Source: Nitrospinota bacterium (GTDB lineage Bacteria > UBA8248 > JACPRG01). From it: 13,429 bases of DNA. Under the pieces are notes generated by a model that was not told where the DNA came from, ran no database searches, and saw nothing but the letters and a program-made list of their open reading frames with translations. The first letter of the stretch is position 1. Every line of letters starts with the position of its first letter. Positions 1 through 6,301 of this stretch are shown piece by piece. The stretch is taken from positions 1 to 13,429 of the forward strand of contig JASLXW010000055.1 of NCBI GenBank assembly GCA_030740135.1, read 5' to 3'. The position numbers were made by a program, and so were the translations under genes.

Positions 1-1
1 C

Positions 2-637
2 GACTTCGATGTATCTCCAGACCTTGCTTTCAGCAACCTGCGCCAGAAAAAAGTCGCAGCGGTTTCGAGTAGCATGCGCTCTGCCGGCACCCGGCGTGCT
101 GATCAATCTGAAGTGTGGGCCCAGATAGACGACCTGCGGATGGAGTTTCGCGCCGAAGCCCCCACCGGGGCGATGAGCGATCTCTACAAGTCACGCCGGG
201 ATCAGGTTGAAGAATACGTTAAGGGAATTCCGCAGCAGCAGGAGCAGGTCGGTGCGCTCTTTGCAATCAACGGCAAAATCGCCGGGCTTGATCTCTTTCG
301 TTATCCCGAAACTTTTGCCGACATGTCTGGAAAATTGGTGCGCAGCTACGCCATGGATGCTATCCGTCGGTCCGGCAATGTCGCGGAGGTCGCAAGCAGG
401 GCAGCCGCCGATTCATTTCTTGAGCAGACGAGGGAAGCGAAGACCCGTAGCTATTCTGCGATAGGCGAGGGTGAGGATGTTCGCATAGAGGATTCCTGCC
501 TGCTTGGGGGCGGACTCCATGCCCGTGAGCGGTTGCTACATCTGTGTGTTTTCGCCGCTGATACGAAAGACAGCGAGCGCGACGAGCGCATCTCGAGAGT
601 CCGGGCCCGAAGAACCGCCTGGCGTCATCGGCAGTAG
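2..637 (+). CDS. ARPP-1 / DUF6569 domain protein, 5'-partial
   Basis: This open frame runs in from the left edge without a stop and ends at TAG 635-637. The Met codon at 74 is internal, because upstream codons (reading DFDVSPDLAFSNLRQKK) fit the same protein. Recognisable family stretches are the S-x-GTRRADQSEVW segment, SPTGAM-like APTGAMSDLY, the QVGALFAINGKIAGLDLF core, the LVRSYAMDAI helix and the C-terminal GEGEDVRIE...LHLCVFA strand pair. These recall the ARPP-1 domain (ARG and rhodanese-phosphatase-superfamily-associated protein domain), whose biochemical function is not established. The C-terminus looks complete, ending in a basic tail. Base composition is visibly less GC-rich than in the liv genes that follow, and nothing links it functionally to them. 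Recognition is from memory of the family pattern, so moderate confidence. Confidence 0.72.
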   Translation, partial: DFDVSPDLAFSNLRQKKVAAVSSSMRSAGTRRADQSEVWAQIDDLRMEFRAEAPTGAMSDLYKSRRDQVEEYVKGIPQQQEQVGALFAINGKIAGLDLFRYPETFADMSGKLVRSYAMDAIRRSGNVAEVASRAAADSFLEQTREAKTRSYSAIGEGEDVRIEDSCLLGGGLHARERLLHLCVFAADTKDSERDERISRVRARRTAWRHRQ

Positions 638-643
638 CAGAAA

Positions 644-679
644 AGCCGTCACCGCATCATCCAGGGTGCGGTGACGGCT
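644..679. terminator. Perfect 13-bp stem-loop, probable (bidirectional) terminator
   Basis: AGCCGTCACCGCA (644-656) and TGCGGTGACGGCT (667-679) are exact reverse complements separated by a 10-nt loop. The hairpin lies 6 nt after the stop of the ARPP-1 gene. On the + strand no T-run follows directly (TTTTTT comes only at 704-709). Read on the - strand the stem is followed at once by TTTT (complement of 641-644). It therefore looks best as a terminator shared by two convergent genes, the second being the remnant at 681-788. Confidence 0.6.
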
Positions 680-680
680 G

Positions 681-788
681 TTACGCATTGATCATGGGCA
701 GTCTTTTTTGTAGTTGGTCTATGCACATCGTTAACAATCCTGAGGCGGGAGCCATCAATACCAATAACAGACCTGAAGAGGCAAAGTT
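681..788 (-). pseudogene. Possible 3' remnant of an unidentified minus-strand gene
   Basis: On the minus strand an open frame ends with TAA at 683-681, immediately before the stem-loop at 679-644, which on that strand carries a TTTT tail. The last 35 codons read a hydrophobic segment (SSGLLLVLMAPASGLLTMC) and then IDQLQKRLPMINA. They use AT-rich codons (TTA, TTG, CTA, ATA, AGA) quite unlike the neighbouring liv genes. Beyond 789 the same frame is only an antisense shadow of livH. The simplest reading is the C-terminal end of a gene cut off where the liv operon begins. No family was recognised; it may equally be ordinary intergenic DNA. Confidence 0.25.
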
Positions 789-800
789 ATGATCAATCTG
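774..800. other. Probable sequence junction (rearrangement or assembly chimera)
   Basis: LivH homology starts at, or within a few codons of, the ATG at 789, and the upstream in-frame codon 774-776 is a stop (TGA). The missing ~85-90 N-terminal residues of LivH are not found in any frame upstream. Composition also changes here, from roughly balanced AT/GC intergenic DNA to GC-rich codons. An AGAGG at 777-781, 7 nt before the ATG, could allow translation of the truncated gene. Confidence 0.45.
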
Positions 801-1415
801 GTCATCCGGGCCCCGTTGTTCATCACGCTGATCTTGACCTTCGGACTCGAGTTGTTCGTAGTGAACATGGCGCTCTATTTCTGGACGGGGGACTACCGGG
901 TCGTCCAGACCGCATACGCCGAGTTCTCCTTCCGCGTCGGCAGCCTGGTCATTCCCCTCATTCGCCTGTCGCTTTTCTTCATGGGGTTCCTGCTGACGGG
1001 GCTTCTGTTCTGGTTCATGGCCAAGACCCGGACCGGCCGGGCCATCCGCGCCACCCGGATGGACCTGGACGGGGCGCGCCTGATGGGGGTCAACATCGGA
1101 CGAATTTACGCGATCACCTTCGGTCTGGGCGCGGCCTTGGCGGGCGCGGCGGGCTCGCTCGTGAGCGTGGGGTTCTCCATCTCGCCCGTGATGGACCTCG
1201 AGTTCCTGGCCAAGTCCTTCGTCATCTGCATCATCGGCGGCCTGGGCAACATGATGGGCGCCCTCGTGGGAGGCCTCGTGCTGGGACTCGTCGAGAACTT
1301 CGGGGCCTATTATTTCGGCCCCGGCTATCAGAACGCCATCGGGTTCATCATCATGGTCCTGGTCCTGTTCATCCGGCCCGAGGGGTTGCTCGGGAAGGCG
1401 GGGTACGCAAAGTAA
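789..1415 (+). CDS. livH: LivH-type branched-chain amino acid ABC transporter permease, 5'-truncated
   Basis: Inner-membrane permease subunit of the HAAT (Liv) ABC family, which imports branched-chain amino acids and a broad range of other small carboxylates, amides and amines. Only 208 residues are present against about 290-300 in the family. The sequence begins inside the RxxRAPLFITLILTFGLE segment, so the first two or three helices are gone. The rest is well kept: the cytoplasmic coupling region GRAIRATRMDLDGARLMGV (83-101), the GGLGNMMGALVGG loop (150-162) and the C-terminal IRPEGLLG (195-202). The stop TAA abuts the livM start. Without the N-terminal helices the product is unlikely to be a working permease unless the truncation is an assembly artefact. 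Confidence 0.85.
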   Translation: MINLVIRAPLFITLILTFGLELFVVNMALYFWTGDYRVVQTAYAEFSFRVGSLVIPLIRLSLFFMGFLLTGLLFWFMAKTRTGRAIRATRMDLDGARLMGVNIGRIYAITFGLGAALAGAAGSLVSVGFSISPVMDLEFLAKSFVICIIGGLGNMMGALVGGLVLGLVENFGAYYFGPGYQNAIGFIIMVLVLFIRPEGLLGKAGYAK

Positions 1416-2408
1416 ATGTTCAGGCCCTGGACGAAATTTCAATTGACGGTCTTCTCGCTGGGACTCGTCCTGTTTGCCTTGATTCCGGTTTTCGAGCCCA
1501 ATGACGAGATCCGGAAATGGTTCGACGTCCTCCTCATCGCCATCCTGGCCATGAGCTGGAACTTCATCGGCGGGCTGACCGGATACCCCTCCTTCGCGCC
1601 CGCCGCCTTCTTGGGGATAGGCGCCTACATGACGGCCATCTTCATGAACGCGGGCATGGGCTTCTTCCCCACGCTGCTCATCGGGGCGTTCGCCGGCGGG
1701 CTGGTGGCCTTCATGTTGGGCGTCCCGATTCTTCGCCTGAGAGGGCACTATTTCGCGATTGCCACCTACGGCGTCGCGGAGGCCATCCGCGAGCTGGCCG
1801 AAAATTTCGAGATCACGGGCGGGGGAGAGGGAATCAGCCTGCCGCTGATCAGCGGCGGCCCCGATTTCTTCACGCGGTACTTCTATTACGCGATGCTCGG
1901 GGTCGCGCTGTTGTCATTCCTGACCCAGTATTGGGTCACCCGGAGCCGCCTCGGCTTCGGCCTGGTCGCCATCCGGGAGAACGAAGACGCCGCCGCGATG
2001 CTGGGCGTCGAGACCACCAAGTACAAGATTTACGCCTTCGTCCTCTCGGCGATCTACCCGGCCATGGCGGGGGGGGTGTACGCCTACCGCGCGGCCTTCC
2101 TGGAGCCGATCGACGTTTTCGACATCCTGTTCTCCATCCGGGCCATCGTCATGTCGCTCATCGGAGGGGTCGGGACCATCATGGGTCCCATCCTGGGCGC
2201 CGCTTTCATCGAGCTCGTGAACGATTATCTCTGGGGGGCGTTCCTGGAGTTCCACAGCGCGTTCCTCGGGATCGTCATGGTCGTGGTCGTCATCTTCATG
2301 CCCAAAGGGTTCTTCTCCCTCTACCAGGAATTTCGGGCCAAGGGGAAGGGGAACTGGAAGTCGATCGGGCCGGTTTTGCTCGAGAACATCCGGCGATACC
2401 GCGTATGA
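1416..2408 (+). CDS. livM: LivM-type branched-chain amino acid ABC transporter permease
   Basis: Second inner-membrane permease of the Liv/HAAT importer, 330 residues, normal for LivM. The sequence is a series of hydrophobic segments. An early GxxxxPSFAPAAFLGIGAYMTA motif (about 53-73, where the family usually has GQxSxGHxAFxGxGAY) is followed by the loop LRLRGHYFAIATYGVAEAIREL (about 107-128). The coupling segment SRLGFGLVAIRENEDAAAMLGV lies in the middle, GGVGTIMGPILGAAFIE follows, and the end is IFMPKGFFSLYQEF. The ATG follows the livH stop directly, and its own TGA overlaps the livG ATG (ATGA), pointing to translational coupling. Intact. Confidence 0.93.
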   Translation: MFRPWTKFQLTVFSLGLVLFALIPVFEPNDEIRKWFDVLLIAILAMSWNFIGGLTGYPSFAPAAFLGIGAYMTAIFMNAGMGFFPTLLIGAFAGGLVAFMLGVPILRLRGHYFAIATYGVAEAIRELAENFEITGGGEGISLPLISGGPDFFTRYFYYAMLGVALLSFLTQYWVTRSRLGFGLVAIRENEDAAAMLGVETTKYKIYAFVLSAIYPAMAGGVYAYRAAFLEPIDVFDILFSIRAIVMSLIGGVGTIMGPILGAAFIELVNDYLWGAFLEFHSAFLGIVMVVVVIFMPKGFFSLYQEFRAKGKGNWKSIGPVLLENIRRYRV

Positions 2409-3169
2409 GCAGAGAAATTCTCCTCGAAGGCAAAGGTGTCACCAAAGGGTTCGGGGGGCTGACCGCGGTCTCGGACGTGGATTTCAACGTCCGCAAGGGC
2501 GAGATCCTCGGTCTCATCGGCCCCAACGGCGCGGGCAAGACCACGCTGGTCAACTGCATCACCGGGGTCTTCCCCATCTCGAAAGGGACGCTCACCTTCA
2601 ACGGGGCCCGTCTCGACGGTCTGAAACCCCATCGGGTGACGCGCCTGGGCATCGCCCGCACCTTCCAGATCGTTCAACCGTTCCCGAGCCTTTCCGCGCT
2701 CGACAACGTCTTGATGGGCGCGTTGTTCGGCCACACCCACAATAAGAGCACCATCACCCGCGCCAGAGAGATCGCGAGAGAGAAATTGGAATTCGTCGGT
2801 CTTTCCCGGATGGCGGATCGGGTTGCCTCGGAGCTCACCCTGGTGGAGCGGAAACGGCTCGAGCTGGCGAAGTCCCTGGCCACAAGCCCGGAGCTGCTGC
2901 TCCTGGACGAAGTCAACGCGGGCCTGAACCAGACCGAGACGCAAGAGGCCATCGCCCTCATCCGCAAGGTCCGGGATCAGGGGGTCACCATCCTGATCAT
3001 CGAGCACGTCATGAAGGTGATTATGGGGCTCTCCGACCGGGTGTTCGTCCTTCATCACGGTGAAAAGATCGCGGACGGCGACCCACGGGACGTCACCAGC
3101 GACGAGCAGGTGATCCGTGCGTATTTGGGGGACAAATTCGCCGCCCGCCTCGCCGAAAGCGGCGGATGA
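2405..3169 (+). CDS. livG: LivG-type branched-chain amino acid ABC transporter ATP-binding protein
   Basis: Cytoplasmic ATPase of the Liv importer, 254 residues. ATG 2405 was chosen because it overlaps the livM stop (ATGA) and gives the standard LivG N-terminus; the open frame continuing upstream inside livM is an antisense-free shadow, not a fusion. Visible motifs: Walker A GPNGAGKTT (39-47), Q-loop region ARTFQIVQPFPSLS, Walker B LLLLDE with Asp168 and catalytic Glu169, and H-loop His201 in IIEHVM. The ABC signature is not LSGGQ but ELTLVERKRLELAKSLA, a variant I recognise from a LivG subgroup in which LxLxxRKRLE takes that place. The C-terminal AYLGDKF tail is typical. Gap to livF is 30 nt. 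Confidence 0.93.
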   Translation: MSREILLEGKGVTKGFGGLTAVSDVDFNVRKGEILGLIGPNGAGKTTLVNCITGVFPISKGTLTFNGARLDGLKPHRVTRLGIARTFQIVQPFPSLSALDNVLMGALFGHTHNKSTITRAREIAREKLEFVGLSRMADRVASELTLVERKRLELAKSLATSPELLLLDEVNAGLNQTETQEAIALIRKVRDQGVTILIIEHVMKVIMGLSDRVFVLHHGEKIADGDPRDVTSDEQVIRAYLGDKFAARLAESGG

Positions 3170-3199
3170 GGATCGAATCGCCGGTGAGGGAACAGTAAG

Positions 3200-3931
3200 A
3201 TGCAAACCACGAACAGATCGCCGCTCCTGAAGGTCGAAGGCCTCGAGGCGGGATACGGAGACATCCAGATTCTGTGGGGGATCGATCTCGAGGTCCATCC
3301 CGGTGAGATTGTCGCTATTGTCGGGAGCAACGGCGCCGGAAAAACGACCTTTCTGCGGACCCTCTCCGGCATCTTGACGCCGACAGCGGGCTCTTTCGTA
3401 TTCGACGGCGAGTCGATGGAGCGCGCAACCTCCGATAAAATTGTCGAGCAGGGGATCTCTCATGTCCCCGAGGGGCGCCGGCTCTTTCCCGCCATGTCCC
3501 TCGAAGACAACCTCCTGATGGGGGCCTATGCCAGGAAGCTCTCCGCCAAGGAGCTGCAGCCGGACGTCGAACGGGTCTTCCAGCACTTCCCCATTCTGCG
3601 GGAGCGGCGCGCTCAGTTGGCCGGCAGCCTGTCCGGCGGCGAACAGCAGATGTGCGCCATCGCCCGCGGGATGATGGCCTCCCCCAAGCTCTTGCTGATC
3701 GACGAGCTTTCCCTCGGTCTTGCGCCCCGCATCGTGGAAGAGCTTTCCGCTATCGTGCAGGGGATCAACGCCGAGGGCGTCGCGGTCATCCTGGTCGAGC
3801 AGGACGTCTTGACGGCCTTCGAGCTGGCGGGCCGCGCCTATGTTTTTGAAACCGGCCGGATCACCATGTCGGGGTCCAGCCGGAAATTGATGGAAAACCC
3901 GGAAATCAAGCGGTCCTACCTGGGCATGTAA
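3200..3931 (+). CDS. livF: LivF-type branched-chain amino acid ABC transporter ATP-binding protein
   Basis: Partner ATPase of LivG, 243 residues, full length. Motifs: Walker A GSNGAGKTT (42-50), the LivF-typical HVPEGRRLFPAMSLEDNLLMGAY segment, a canonical signature LSGGEQQM (144-151), Walker B LLLIDE with Asp168/Glu169 and LVEQDV at the H-loop position, where glutamine is normal for LivF. It ends in SYLGM, the family's usual terminus. GAGGG at 3186-3190 stands 9 nt before the ATG. It closes the liv run. Whether the substrate is an amino acid or the methylated compound handled by the downstream enzymes cannot be told from the sequence, since the binding protein is not in the window. Confidence 0.93.
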   Translation: MQTTNRSPLLKVEGLEAGYGDIQILWGIDLEVHPGEIVAIVGSNGAGKTTFLRTLSGILTPTAGSFVFDGESMERATSDKIVEQGISHVPEGRRLFPAMSLEDNLLMGAYARKLSAKELQPDVERVFQHFPILRERRAQLAGSLSGGEQQMCAIARGMMASPKLLLIDELSLGLAPRIVEELSAIVQGINAEGVAVILVEQDVLTAFELAGRAYVFETGRITMSGSSRKLMENPEIKRSYLGM

Positions 3932-3934
3932 TGG

Positions 3935-3952
3935 CCGCCCGGCGCGGCGGGC
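3935..3952 (+). terminator. GC-rich hairpin after livF, weak terminator candidate
   Basis: GCCCG (3937-3941) can pair with CGGGC (3948-3952), or CCGCC (3935-3939) with GGCGG (3946-3950), a few bases after the livF stop. No T-tract follows, so it is only a weak intrinsic terminator candidate. It is a plausible boundary between the transporter and the corrinoid genes. Confidence 0.3.
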
Positions 3953-4006
3953 ATTGATACTCCCTACTGTACAGAAAAACGGTGCGTCCCCGGACCCTCC
4001 AGAAGG

Positions 4007-4034
4007 TTGATCCATGGCCATCCTGTGGAATAAA
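4007..4034 (+). promoter_or_regulatory. Weak sigma70-like promoter candidate before the activator gene
   Basis: TTGATC (4007-4012), a 16-bp spacer and AATAAA (4029-4034) each match four of six consensus bases. It lies in the 189-bp gap between livF and the activator gene, which holds nothing else recognisable. Low confidence. Confidence 0.2.
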
Positions 4035-4120
4035 ACGGCACACTTGGTGTCAACGATTCCATTGCAATGGGAGAGGACAGAGAAATCGATCGCCGGGGGG
4101 AAGGTCTGACAGATTCACCC

Positions 4121-5989
4121 ATGTCCTCACAGGGTGCGGCCTTGACAACGCTTCGCATTCTCAACCGCGACCAGACCTACGAGGTCAGCGAGGGGTGCAC
4201 TCTCCTCGAGGCCTGTGATGCAAGCGGCCTTTTCGTGGACACTTCGTGCGGCGGCAATGGGCTGTGCGGCAAGTGCAAGCTCCTTGTAGTCGAGGGCGAC
4301 CTCTCTGTCCTGCCCATCGAGAGAGAATTCCTCCGACCCGACGAAATCGCCGAAGGTATCCGCCTGGGTTGCCGAAAGCGCATCCACGGGCGCGCGGCCG
4401 TCAAGCTCCTGCAGGAAGACCTGAACGTTCACGCCAAGCTGAAGCTTTTCAGGCAGGAACTGGGAGGGGTGGCGCCGAAGAGCGGGGTGGAGAAGCACGT
4501 CGTGGACCTTGAGCCGCCGAGCGGGGAGGGCGTCGGCTCGGTTTGGGAGAAGGTGGCCGAGAGGCTGCCGGCCGAGGCGGCGAAGGCGCGGCCGGGACTC
4601 GACGCCCTTCAGCGGCTTTCGACGGAACCGCTTGGAGAGAACTCCCGCGCGAGCATCACCGTCTCGGGTGACGAGGTCCTCCACGTGGAGTGGGGCGACA
4701 CCCGCTACCACATCTACGGGGTCGCCGTCGACGTCGGGACGACGACCCTGGCCTGCCACTTGGTGGACCTCTTAACGGGGCGAACCATCGGTTTCGCCGC
4801 TGCCGGCAACAGCCAACGGGCGCACGGCGCCGACCTGATGAGCCGTCTCGATTACGCCCTCCGGGAGAAGGGGGGGCTGCGGCGTCTCGGTCGGGCCGTC
4901 CTCAAAGACGTGAACTCCCTCATCCACGATGTGGCCCATCGCGCGGGCATCTCCAAGGAGAACATCTATAAATTGGTCCTCGCCGGGAACACGGCGATGC
5001 AGCACATGTTTTTCGGCCTGGACATCCGCTTCCTGGGCCGGGCTCCCTATGTCCCCATTGTGGAAGGGGAGATCGCCTTCCGGGCGAAAGACCTCGGGCT
5101 CGAGGCGAACCCCTCGGCCTTGGGCTTCTTCCTCCCGCCCATCGCGGCGTTCGTCGGTTCCGACACCCTGGCGATGATCCTGGCCGAAGGGCTCGACAAA
5201 CGGCCGGGGATCACCCTCGCCGTGGACGTGGGCACCAACGCCGAGAGCGTCCTCGCCCGCGACGGGGAACTCCTTTGCTGCTCCAACCCGGCTGGACCCG
5301 CCTTCGAGGGGGCCTCCATTGAGGCCGGCATGCGGGCCGTCCCCGGGGCCATCGATTCCGTCAGCCTCGACGGCCGAGTCTCCTTCACGACCATCGAGGA
5401 GGCCCCGCCAAAGGGGCTGTGCGGCTCGGGGATTATCGACGCCGTGGCGGAGATGCGGAGAATAGGCTGCCTCGAAGTCTCAGGGAGGATGCGCGACCGC
5501 GACGCCCTCGGTGACGGGGTTGATGACCTCTTTGGGGAACGGATGGAGCGGACAAACCTGGGCAATCGCTTTTTACTGGTTCCGCCCGAGCAGTCGGCCG
5601 ACGGACGGCCCGTCTTTGTCACGCAGAAGGACATTCGCGAGGTCCAGCTCGCAGGCGGAGGTATCCGCGCCGGGGTCGACATCCTCCTCCGGGAGATGGG
5701 GATCACGCCCGACTCCATCGACGAGATCCTCATCGCCGGGGCCTTCGGCAACTACCTCTCCCCCGATAGCGCGCGGCGAATCGGCCTCATCCCCCCCGTC
5801 CCCCTCGACCGGGTGCGCTTCGTTGGGAACTCGGCGGGCACGGGGGCGCGCTTGGCCCTCGTTTCGGAGGACCTCCATGAGAGGGCTAGGCAGCTTGCCG
5901 GCAGGGTCCGTCACGTCAACCTCGGCGGGCGGGCGGATTTTCAGCGGTTCTTCGTCGAGGCGATGAAATTTCCCGATCTCGACGATTGA
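4121..5989 (+). CDS. Reductive activator of corrinoid-dependent methyltransferases (RACE/RACo family, 2Fe-2S + ASKHA domains)
   Basis: Cytoplasmic ATP-dependent protein that reduces inactive Co(II) corrinoid back to Co(I). The predicted product has 622 residues, close to the family norm of ~600-650. The N-terminal plant-type ferredoxin domain has cluster ligands Cys43, Cys49, Cys52 (SCGGNGLCGKC) and Cys84 (LGCRKR). A linker follows, then the ASKHA ATPase core with VDVGTTT (203-209), the LAGNTAMQH segment, a second phosphate motif VDVGTN (368-373), AGPAFEGA, GLCGSGIID and the C-terminal AGAFGNYL. The usual NGE after DVGTN is NAE here. Start: ATG 4121 gives the standard short N-terminus with GGGGAAGG 16 nt upstream; ATG 4067 is also in frame but has no Shine-Dalgarno, and TTG 4142 is an alternative. 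Its position just before methyltransferase genes fits servicing the corrinoid protein at 8210. Confidence 0.9.
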   Translation: MSSQGAALTTLRILNRDQTYEVSEGCTLLEACDASGLFVDTSCGGNGLCGKCKLLVVEGDLSVLPIEREFLRPDEIAEGIRLGCRKRIHGRAAVKLLQEDLNVHAKLKLFRQELGGVAPKSGVEKHVVDLEPPSGEGVGSVWEKVAERLPAEAAKARPGLDALQRLSTEPLGENSRASITVSGDEVLHVEWGDTRYHIYGVAVDVGTTTLACHLVDLLTGRTIGFAAAGNSQRAHGADLMSRLDYALREKGGLRRLGRAVLKDVNSLIHDVAHRAGISKENIYKLVLAGNTAMQHMFFGLDIRFLGRAPYVPIVEGEIAFRAKDLGLEANPSALGFFLPPIAAFVGSDTLAMILAEGLDKRPGITLAVDVGTNAESVLARDGELLCCSNPAGPAFEGASIEAGMRAVPGAIDSVSLDGRVSFTTIEEAPPKGLCGSGIIDAVAEMRRIGCLEVSGRMRDRDALGDGVDDLFGERMERTNLGNRFLLVPPEQSADGRPVFVTQKDIREVQLAGGGIRAGVDILLREMGITPDSIDEILIAGAFGNYLSPDSARRIGLIPPVPLDRVRFVGNSAGTGARLALVSEDLHERARQLAGRVRHVNLGGRADFQRFFVEAMKFPDLDD

Positions 5990-5993
5990 CCGG

Positions 5994-6007
5994 GGCGTCT
6001 CCACGCC
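5994..6007 (+). terminator. Short hairpin after the activator gene
   Basis: GGCGT (5994-5998), tetraloop CTCC, ACGCC (6003-6007) forms a perfect 5-bp stem 4 nt after the stop codon. There is no T-run, so termination is uncertain. Confidence 0.3.
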
Positions 6008-6093
6008 GACACGGAAAACAGGAGGGGATGAAGACCGCCTATGAAGAAGGGGGAGAGTTCCTTCGGGGAATTTCGTGAAAATTATTGATTTTG

Positions 6094-6123
6094 TTGACAC
6101 GACCATCCCCGGGGGATCATAGA
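6094..6123 (+). promoter_or_regulatory. Candidate promoter for the methyltransferase operon
   Basis: A perfect -35 box TTGACA (6094-6099) sits in a locally AT-rich patch (AATTATTGATTTTG) inside GC-rich DNA. An 18-bp spacer leads to a poor -10 box CATAGA (6118-6123); TCATAG at 17 bp is the alternative. A transcript would start near 6130, giving a ~170-nt leader before the MeTr start codon. The strong -35 with a weak -10 suggests activator or repressor control. Confidence 0.4.
6105..6117. promoter_or_regulatory. 13-bp palindrome within the promoter spacer, possible operator
   Basis: ATCCCC (6105-6110), a central G and GGGGAT (6112-6117) form a perfect palindrome filling most of the spacer of the candidate promoter. 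This is a usual place for a regulator to bind, but no regulator gene is in the window. Confidence 0.3.
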
Positions 6124-6125
6124 GG

Positions 6126-6258
6126 CCCGTTTCGACCAAGCAACCCTGCAGGGAGTGCATGACCCGCACAGGGGGTTGTTACGGGAGTGAACTTCACGGG
6201 GACGGCCCCCAGAGGGGAGAGATTCCCCTCCCCTGTGTACGGGGCGCCGGGTCATCGG
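6126..6258 (+). promoter_or_regulatory. Structured 5' leader with loop-loop complementarity (riboswitch-like, class unknown)
   Basis: The 312-bp gap between the activator and MeTr genes is rich in nested complementarity. CCCGT (6126-6130) pairs with ACGGG (6181-6185). Inside it AGCAACCC (6139-6146) pairs with GGGTTGTT (6173-6180, one G-U), and GTGC (6155-6158) pairs with GCAC (6166-6169), leaving the 7-nt loop ATGACCC (6159-6165). A second hairpin GAGGGGA/TCCCCTC (6212-6218/6224-6230) follows. A third, CCG/CGG (6247-6249/6256-6258), exposes GGTCAT, and GGGTCAT (6249-6255) is the exact complement of the first loop. GTGAA-C-TTCAC (6187-6197) is a further palindrome. No known riboswitch consensus was matched. 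Pairings were found by eye. Confidence 0.4.
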
Positions 6259-6301
6259 AGTCGAATCGATCAGGGTGAGACGGGGCTGAACGGGAGGCGT
6301 T

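Noticed and set aside
1517..2404. Long N-terminal extension in the livG frame overlapping livM
   Set aside because: The extension is Arg/His/Gly-rich nonsense out of frame with livM; the real livG start is ATG 2405, coupled to the livM stop.
2405..3169. LivG signature lacking LSGGQ as a sign of an inactive ATPase
   Set aside because: The LTLxxRKRLE form is a recurring variant in a LivG subgroup, and Walker A, Walker B Glu169 and His201 are intact.
2321..4021. 566-codon open frame on the minus strand opposite livG/livF
   Set aside because: It is fully antisense to two well-recognised ABC ATPases, has the Gly/Asp/Glu/Arg-rich composition of a GC-rich codon shadow, and no family pattern.
6245..6275. 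tRNA-like T-loop (TCGAATC) after a GC stem
   Set aside because: No acceptor stem, D-arm or anticodon arm can be laid around it; it is an isolated similarity.
6120..6301. Cobalamin riboswitch before the MeTr gene
   Set aside because: The pathway and the loop-loop pairing made this attractive, but I could not find the B12 box or the conserved core, so the leader is listed as structured with unknown class.
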